Assembly: GCA_946619625.1 (NCBI GenBank)
Contig: CAMOMF010000089.1
Coordinates: 1 to 18,451 of the forward strand
Direction of reading: 5' to 3'
DNA from: an uncultured Bacteroidales bacterium
GTDB taxonomy: Bacteria > Bacteroidota > Bacteroidia > Bacteroidales > Paludibacteraceae
DNA length: 18,451 nt
Shown here: positions 13,306 to 18,451 of the stretch, piece by piece
Layout of the letters: each line of letters opens with the position of its first letter
Position numbering within the stretch: position 1 is the stretch's first letter
Notes under the pieces: generated by a model
Database searches by the model: none
Told to the model about the DNA's origin: nothing
The model's input: the letters and a program-made list of their open reading frames with translations, nothing else
Translations under genes and position numbers: made by a program

Positions 13306-14163
13306 ATGAAACTAACAACCAAAATATTGATGCTGTCGGCAATGGTTCTTGCCACGGCATCCTGTGCAAAACACGATTTCTTCGACGATGACACTATCAC
13401 GGGTCAAGTCGGACCGGAGGCGTATTGGGAGATTGCCAGTGCTGCGGTTACTGCCGGCGGAAGCATGGAGTTTACGGCGCAGTACTACTCATCGGTAAGC
13501 GAGATAGACCACTCCGAGGTATGGTACGATATCGAGGAGACAATCGAACAGACCGTAACTTGCCCGTGGACGAGCACATTCAGTTACTCGCTTTCCAGCA
13601 ATGTAAAAGCACAAAAACGTGTGTCGCAACTCATAAAGGAGTATCCGCACCTTGAGGAGTATTGGAGTGACTCATTGCACGCTTTTGCATTCACCGGCTC
13701 ATTCCCAGTCAGCGGCACATTGGCACCGTTCGTATGGAGTCACCCCGAAGAGTTTGACTCCACCAAGATGGTCAACTATTTCGGCGAAGGCTATATGGAG
13801 GCGTTCAAAGAGGCGGTGCACAGCCGTATGCAGTATGCCGACTACCGTAAGATGTACATCGGTATGGGGCTGATGGACGACTTTATGCAATACACCGATT
13901 CCACCGAGGACAAGAACCAGGGTGAAGGTATCTATGTCTATCACTTCAAGCAGGATGCCGAGGGCAATACCCTCCAATGGGTGACCGACTCGATGGAGTA
14001 CTATTGGAACAAAGTGGATTTCCGCATGCTGGTGGAGAACGCAGCCAACGGCTATTATGATGTAGAGTACAGCCGTTCATACTCAATCAATGCCATCATG
14101 AGAGTGTACGACGTGCGTGGCGTCTATTCGGCTACACAATCAAAAGAAATAGCAATCAACTAA
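13306..14163 (+). CDS. Lipoprotein of unknown function in the SusCD operon
   Basis: 285 residues from the ATG preceded by AAAGAT. The in-frame ATG at 13294 and a TTG at 13285 would add 4 or 7 residues before the signal. The signal peptide ends VLATASC with Cys20, followed by AKHDFFDDD, an acidic stretch that suggests surface exposure. I do not recognise a domain. Residues about 40-70 are beta-like (SAAVTAGGSMEFTAQYYS), which could be an Ig-like start. The middle (about 105-205) is richer in helix and aromatic residues, and the end returns to beta strands with NAIMRVYDVRG. Its place after SusD and before a PKD lipoprotein is the usual position of accessory surface glycan-binding proteins (SusE/SusF-like), so a substrate-binding role is likely but not shown. 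Next gene starts 4 bp later. Confidence 0.8.
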   Translation: MKLTTKILMLSAMVLATASCAKHDFFDDDTITGQVGPEAYWEIASAAVTAGGSMEFTAQYYSSVSEIDHSEVWYDIEETIEQTVTCPWTSTFSYSLSSNVKAQKRVSQLIKEYPHLEEYWSDSLHAFAFTGSFPVSGTLAPFVWSHPEEFDSTKMVNYFGEGYMEAFKEAVHSRMQYADYRKMYIGMGLMDDFMQYTDSTEDKNQGEGIYVYHFKQDAEGNTLQWVTDSMEYYWNKVDFRMLVENAANGYYDVEYSRSYSINAIMRVYDVRGVYSATQSKEIAIN

Positions 14164-14167
14164 AGAT

Positions 14168-15883
14168 ATGAGGCTTATGAAAAGGAATATTTTTAATCTA
14201 CTGATGCTCGCGGCACTGCCGTTGCTTGCCGTTAGTTGCTATGACAACGTTCCTAAGGAGGAAGAACTGCCTCGGGACGCTGTGTCCTTTACCTATCATA
14301 TCGAAGGTGAGTATGCGTTGGACTACTATGTAGGCTCCGTGATAACATTTGTCAATACCTCGCCCGAGAGCACCGCGGGTACACCCACTTGGGACTTCGG
14401 TGACGGAAAAGAGGCGCTTGTTACCGGTGATGAAGCGGAGCATTTCTATGAAGTAGCCGGCACCTACAAGGTGACTCTGACCATTGGCGACAAGAAGAAG
14501 AGCCAGGTCATCATGATATCCGACATCAAGCCGTTGCTAACCATCAACCCTATAGAGGGCGGCATTTGTGAGGTGAATACCTCCAAAGTGTCTTTCTCGC
14601 TGGAAGTGCCCAATCCGCAGAACTACCCGTTGGAGTACCTTTGGACACTCCCTGCCGGTACGAAGAATGCTAATGGCGAACTAATCACCACTTGTACTGA
14701 CCGCCTGCCGGGTGACCTGATTTTCAGCAATGTGGGTTCTCAGACGGTGCGTTTGCAAGTGAAGATGAACGGCAGAACGTTGGAGGAAGGTACTGCCAAC
14801 GTGCAAGTGGGCTTCAATCAGGAAGTTCCTACATTGTACTATGCCGTTCAGGGCGGACATATCATGGCGCTCAAACTGGTGCCTGACACCGCCAAACCCG
14901 CTGACATGGTGGTGGCTCCATTCGACCTGGGACTCTCCTCCGGTCAGCACCCCTTCAACCTGCTCTTCAAAGACTCGTCGCTATACGTGCTGGATTGTGG
15001 TAAACAGTTCTATTACGTCAACGACGAGGACGGTGTGCTGGGTGACGGCAAGATTTCTGTTATCAGTAAGGACGGTACCAAGGTGGAGACCATGATTACC
15101 AATGCCGGACAGGCTGCTTTCGATGACCCATTCTATGGCTATATTGAGGACGACGTGCTCTATTTTGCCAATCGTAATACAGGCATTATTTCTGTGCCAA
15201 TCAACACCCGCAACGCGCTATACAACAAGAACGATTTCCCATACCATGTGCAGCACACCACATTAGGTTATTATAACAACGGATGGTCTTTCGGCTCTAT
15301 AGGCGGTTGCTTTGGCAAGATTGATGGTGTTTGGAACTGGTGTAAGTTCTACAATGGGTATGGTATTTTCCGCTTTACTGATTCCGAGATTTTGCCGGCG
15401 GCTATTGCGCAAGGCGATGATACCAACGTACCAAAAGAGGGAATTGCGGTGGAAGGTATGCACCCCAAGTCATATGCTTACGACAAGAAACAGGGTAAGT
15501 TCTATTTTACTCTATGGGACGAGGGATATGCCGGTTTCTATGCTTGCACAATGGACGAACTGAACGCTATTGGTTCAACCAAAGCGAATTTGGCACCGTA
15601 CAAGATTCTCAGCGACGCTGGCTTGGGCTTTGAGGCGAATATCTCCGGCTCGCCTGCTTCAGTGGAAGGCACATCTTCCGAACCGGTGGCAATCTGCCAG
15701 TTGGCTTTGGATGAAAACACCGGTTGTGTTTATTTCGGGTTCCGTAACAGCAAGAACGACCCGACTAATGCACCTACCGGCCTGTACCGATATAATCCGG
15801 AAACTAACAAGATTGAGACCGTTCTGGAAGGACCCTCAATCTATGGTTTGGTTGTTAATCCTACAAAGGCTAAACTATTCTAA
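14168..15883 (+). CDS. PKD-domain lipoprotein with probable beta-propeller, putative surface glycan-binding protein
   Basis: 571 residues from the first ATG; an in-frame ATG at 14177 gives the equally good MKRNIFNLLML. The signal peptide ends LLAVSC with Cys24, followed by YDNVPKEEE, an acidic export-type sequence. Residues about 55-117 form a PKD domain with the hallmark WDFGDG (75-80) and YEVAGTYKVTLTI (94-106). Residues about 122-215 look like a second Ig/PKD-like domain. From about 222 to the end, repeated segments such as SLYVLD, VLYFAN and CVYFGFRN suggest a beta-propeller. This layout fits a surface glycan-binding protein that presents substrate to SusCD and to the glycoside hydrolase. 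Its stop codon abuts the start codon of the GHL10 gene, implying translational coupling. The propeller and ligand are inference. Confidence 0.82.
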   Translation: MRLMKRNIFNLLMLAALPLLAVSCYDNVPKEEELPRDAVSFTYHIEGEYALDYYVGSVITFVNTSPESTAGTPTWDFGDGKEALVTGDEAEHFYEVAGTYKVTLTIGDKKKSQVIMISDIKPLLTINPIEGGICEVNTSKVSFSLEVPNPQNYPLEYLWTLPAGTKNANGELITTCTDRLPGDLIFSNVGSQTVRLQVKMNGRTLEEGTANVQVGFNQEVPTLYYAVQGGHIMALKLVPDTAKPADMVVAPFDLGLSSGQHPFNLLFKDSSLYVLDCGKQFYYVNDEDGVLGDGKISVISKDGTKVETMITNAGQAAFDDPFYGYIEDDVLYFANRNTGIISVPINTRNALYNKNDFPYHVQHTTLGYYNNGWSFGSIGGCFGKIDGVWNWCKFYNGYGIFRFTDSEILPAAIAQGDDTNVPKEGIAVEGMHPKSYAYDKKQGKFYFTLWDEGYAGFYACTMDELNAIGSTKANLAPYKILSDAGLGFEANISGSPASVEGTSSEPVAICQLALDENTGCVYFGFRNSKNDPTNAPTGLYRYNPETNKIETVLEGPSIYGLVVNPTKAKLF

Positions 15884-18382
15884 ATGAAACGGAAGATTTT
15901 ACATATTTTCCTGAGTGTGAGTCTTTGCTATTGGCTATTTGCTCCTTGTGCACTTAACGCGCAGCCTAAGCGTGAGTTCCGCGCTTCATGGCTTACAACC
16001 GTATGGGCAATTGACTGGCCCACTTCTTGGGGTAGTGCGGAAAAAGCATTGCAGCAGCAAGCTGAGCTCAAGGCTATCGTGGATTCGTTGGCTGTTGCCA
16101 ATATGAACGCAGTGTTCTTTCAGGTGCGCGGGTTCTGCGATGCGATGTATAATTCCGCCTACGAGCCGTGGAGTACATACCTCACCGGCGTACGCGGAGG
16201 AGTGCCTTCGTATGACCCGCTCGGGGTGTTGGTGGATTATGCACATAGCAAGGGGATCGAGGTGCATGCATGGATGAACCCTTATCGTTATAGTTCCTCG
16301 GAAGCCACCTTTGGTAATTTGCCTACTGACTATGCTAATACTCATCCTGAGTGGTTGGCCAATTGTGGCGGATTGTACATCCTCAATCCTTGCTTGCCTG
16401 AGGTGAAGACGCGTATAGCCGCTGTGGTGGCAGACTTGGTGGAACACTACGATGTGGACGGTGTCATCTTTGATGACTATTTCTATCAAACGGACTATAA
16501 GAACTCGTACGATGATACCTATTATCAAGCAACCGGAGGCGGTATGAGTCGTGCTGACTGGCGACGGGCACAGGTCAACGACATGGTGCGTATGGTCCGT
16601 GACACCATTCGGGCTGTCAAGCCTTACGTTCATTTCGGCATCGGTCCTGCGGGGATTGCGGGCAAAGCGAACACATCTGCACCGGTATATGGGGTCGAGC
16701 CGTGCCCTGTCGGCTCCGACTGGCAGTACAATGGGATCTACTCCGACCCCTTGGCGTGGTACGACCAGAAGTTGATTGACTACATGGCACCTCAGTGCTA
16801 TTGGCCTATTGGATCGGGTAATGACTACGATGTACTATCCAATTGGTGGAGCAAGATGGCATCGCACTTTGGACGACACGTGTATATCTCTCAGTCTTTA
16901 GGAAGTAAGGGGAGTAGTGCCACCATTCAAGAAGAGATGGGTAAGCAAATGGAACTTGATCGTGCCTATGATAGGCTCGGAGCACCCGGCAGTTGTTGGT
17001 ACTCCCTGACCACCGTGCTGAATAACAGTCATTTCTTCCGCCATTTCCATGATGTCATCAGCCCGCAGCCCGCTGTGGTACCGCAGATGTGGTGGCTCAA
17101 GCAGGATACCACTCTCTTTGTGAGCAACATCCGTTACCTATCTGTCGGTAACAAATTTTATCTGACATGGGATGCTCCTCAAGAGAATCTGCGTTATGTG
17201 GTCTATCGCGTACCAATGGATTCTGTCAACTCCGAGGGAGTGTTTGCTCGTGCAGAATATGTTCGGGCTGTTGTTTATACCAACTCCTTCGAAATCAGTC
17301 TTTCTGAGGGTAATGTCAAATTTGCCGTTAGCGTGCTGGACCGCTATGGCAACGAATACCCTGCACGCTGGTATGGTAATACTTCTATTGGAGATGCTAC
17401 CGCTACTACGTTAGCTTATCCCGAAGACGGAGCAACACCCTTGCTGCCGACATGGCTCTCATGGAACAAAGTAACCGGCGCTGACTCCTACTTTATTCAA
17501 TTCTCCAAGCAACCGGATTTCTCCTCACTCGACTATGAAATGGAAACAACAGATACTTGTTTCTTTACGGATAATGTGCAGTGGTTCGCTGCCGGGCAGA
17601 CATACTATTGGCGGGTGCTAACGCGTGCCGCTAACTGCAGAGACGCTGTCTCACAGAGTCGTTCCTTTGTATGCAGTTTCTTTAAGTTGCTTTATCCACA
17701 TGACGAAGAACGTGATTGCTCAAGGGAACTTACTGCCGTCTGCGATACTGTTGCTGATGCCTCGGCTATCTATAAGTTTGAGTTCTCCAAGACTTCTACT
17801 TTTGCACAGAAAGATATAGTCTATACGGCGGAAGAAAACGCACCGCGGGTAACAGTACCGGCGAATACCTTGCTCGCCTCTACTTTCTACTATGTGCGTG
17901 CGCAGGTCTCCTTTGCTGGTGTGACTGCCTACTCCGCTATACATCGTTTCCGTACCGAAGCACAAGAGGTGCCTGTGCCCCTGCTCATCAGTCCTGCTGA
18001 TGGAGACACTATACGCAGTACTCAGGTCGAGGTTTGTTGGCAAGAACAGCCCTCTTCCGGTTTCCGCGTGGAGATGTCTACCTCAATGTCTTTCCCTGCA
18101 CGATTGACCAAATCCGCAAGGGTGGATAATACTATCTATTGTCATACTTTCTCCGGCGTTGAACCCGGCACCTATTTCTTACGAGTAAAAGCAGTAGCGG
18201 ATGCTACACTCACCGAACCGAGCCAGGTGGTAACCATCGTAGTGGAAACACCTTCTGCTTTGGAGAGAACCGATGCACAGACTAACGTACGCAAAGTGCT
18301 GGAAAACGGGCAAGTCATCATCATCCGTGACGGCGTGCGGTACTCGCTGTTGGGAACGCTACTTGATAGCAACCCTTATTAG
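15884..18382 (+). CDS. Secreted GHL10-family (DUF187/DigH-like) glycoside hydrolase with Ig/Fn3-like domains
   Basis: 832 residues. The signal peptide is likely cleaved after ALNA (26) before Gln27; there is no lipobox. Residues about 28-390 are the GHL10 (alpha/beta)8 domain: EFRASWLTTVWAIDWP (31-46), NAVFFQVRGFCDAMY (75-89), VHAWMNPYR (127-135), the hallmark VDGVIFDDYFY (191-201) with Asp197/Asp198 as likely catalytic or substrate-binding acids, and MAPQCYWPIG (301-310). E. coli DigH (YddW) of this family cleaves denuded peptidoglycan glycans. Residues about 400-790 hold roughly four Ig/Fn3-like domains. A short basic tail (802-825, KVLENGQ then IIIRDGVRYSLLG) may be an anchoring or sorting module. 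It starts directly after the stop of the PKD gene. No T9SS Por tail is visible. Family firm; peptidoglycan specificity rests on DigH and on murQ nearby. Confidence 0.9.
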   Translation: MKRKILHIFLSVSLCYWLFAPCALNAQPKREFRASWLTTVWAIDWPTSWGSAEKALQQQAELKAIVDSLAVANMNAVFFQVRGFCDAMYNSAYEPWSTYLTGVRGGVPSYDPLGVLVDYAHSKGIEVHAWMNPYRYSSSEATFGNLPTDYANTHPEWLANCGGLYILNPCLPEVKTRIAAVVADLVEHYDVDGVIFDDYFYQTDYKNSYDDTYYQATGGGMSRADWRRAQVNDMVRMVRDTIRAVKPYVHFGIGPAGIAGKANTSAPVYGVEPCPVGSDWQYNGIYSDPLAWYDQKLIDYMAPQCYWPIGSGNDYDVLSNWWSKMASHFGRHVYISQSLGSKGSSATIQEEMGKQMELDRAYDRLGAPGSCWYSLTTVLNNSHFFRHFHDVISPQPAVVPQMWWLKQDTTLFVSNIRYLSVGNKFYLTWDAPQENLRYVVYRVPMDSVNSEGVFARAEYVRAVVYTNSFEISLSEGNVKFAVSVLDRYGNEYPARWYGNTSIGDATATTLAYPEDGATPLLPTWLSWNKVTGADSYFIQFSKQPDFSSLDYEMETTDTCFFTDNVQWFAAGQTYYWRVLTRAANCRDAVSQSRSFVCSFFKLLYPHDEERDCSRELTAVCDTVADASAIYKFEFSKTSTFAQKDIVYTAEENAPRVTVPANTLLASTFYYVRAQVSFAGVTAYSAIHRFRTEAQEVPVPLLISPADGDTIRSTQVEVCWQEQPSSGFRVEMSTSMSFPARLTKSARVDNTIYCHTFSGVEPGTYFLRVKAVADATLTEPSQVVTIVVETPSALERTDAQTNVRKVLENGQVIIIRDGVRYSLLGTLLDSNPY

Positions 18383-18385
18383 GAT

Positions 18386-18429
18386 ATTATTATGTTATTA
18401 TTATGTTATTATTATGATATTATTATGAT
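18386..18429. repeat. Tandem array, four copies of 11 bp (ATTATTATGWT)
   Basis: Two copies of ATTATTATGTT are followed by two of ATTATTATGAT, contiguous, starting 4 bp after the GHL10 stop codon. The unit is 11 bp, as in the array at 3079-3133, but the sequence differs. No terminator is visible between the stop codon and the window end. Confidence 0.9.
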
Positions 18430-18451
18430 ATAAGGCAACTAACTTGCAAAG

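Overview
The window looks like chromosomal DNA of a member of the Bacteroidales, plausibly Prevotellaceae-like. It has a SusC/SusD pair, lipoproteins with acidic residues after the lipobox cysteine, and four promoters of the Bacteroidetes type (TTTG, about 20 bp, TAnnTTTG). Start codons mostly lack a Shine-Dalgarno sequence. Genus is an inference only.

Layout. The left edge holds the 5' part of a tRNA-Gln(CUG) gene on the minus strand. Next comes a likely four-gene minus-strand operon, read from about 5720 down to 319: a two-domain GT-A glycosyltransferase, a GalT/Ap4A-phosphorylase-like HIT-superfamily enzyme (DUF4922 type), a SpoIID/LytB-family protein without a visible signal peptide, and a secreted AXE1/CE7-like carbohydrate esterase. 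A 444-bp divergent promoter region separates it from the plus strand. The plus strand carries a BadF/BadG-type amino-sugar kinase (MurK-like) and murQ, then a 613-bp region rich in repeats and regulatory sites. A five-gene SusC/SusD locus follows: SusC porin, SusD lipoprotein, a lipoprotein of unknown function, a PKD plus probable beta-propeller lipoprotein, and a secreted GHL10 (DUF187/DigH-like) glycoside hydrolase with Ig/Fn3-like domains.

How the genes may work together. MurK-like kinase and MurQ would convert MurNAc to MurNAc-6-phosphate and then to GlcNAc-6-phosphate plus D-lactate. Two unrelated families whose characterised members act on peptide-free (denuded) peptidoglycan glycan strands, GHL10/DigH and SpoIID, flank this pair. 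The SusCD proteins would capture and import oligosaccharides. The best reading is a polysaccharide-utilisation-type locus for salvaging peptidoglycan glycan chains, either foreign or the cell's own. The roles of the glycosyltransferase, the GalT-like enzyme and the esterase are not resolved; the esterase could remove O-acetyl groups. No regulator gene is present and the SusC porin has no STN signalling domain.

Non-coding structure is rich. The promoters share sequence downstream of the -7 element, and three of the four predicted transcripts begin with a stem-loop. There is a LacI-type palindrome over one -33 element, a possible switch or pseudoknot in the glycosyltransferase leader, 44-bp and 22-bp repeats around the SusC promoter, and two tandem arrays of exactly 11 bp.
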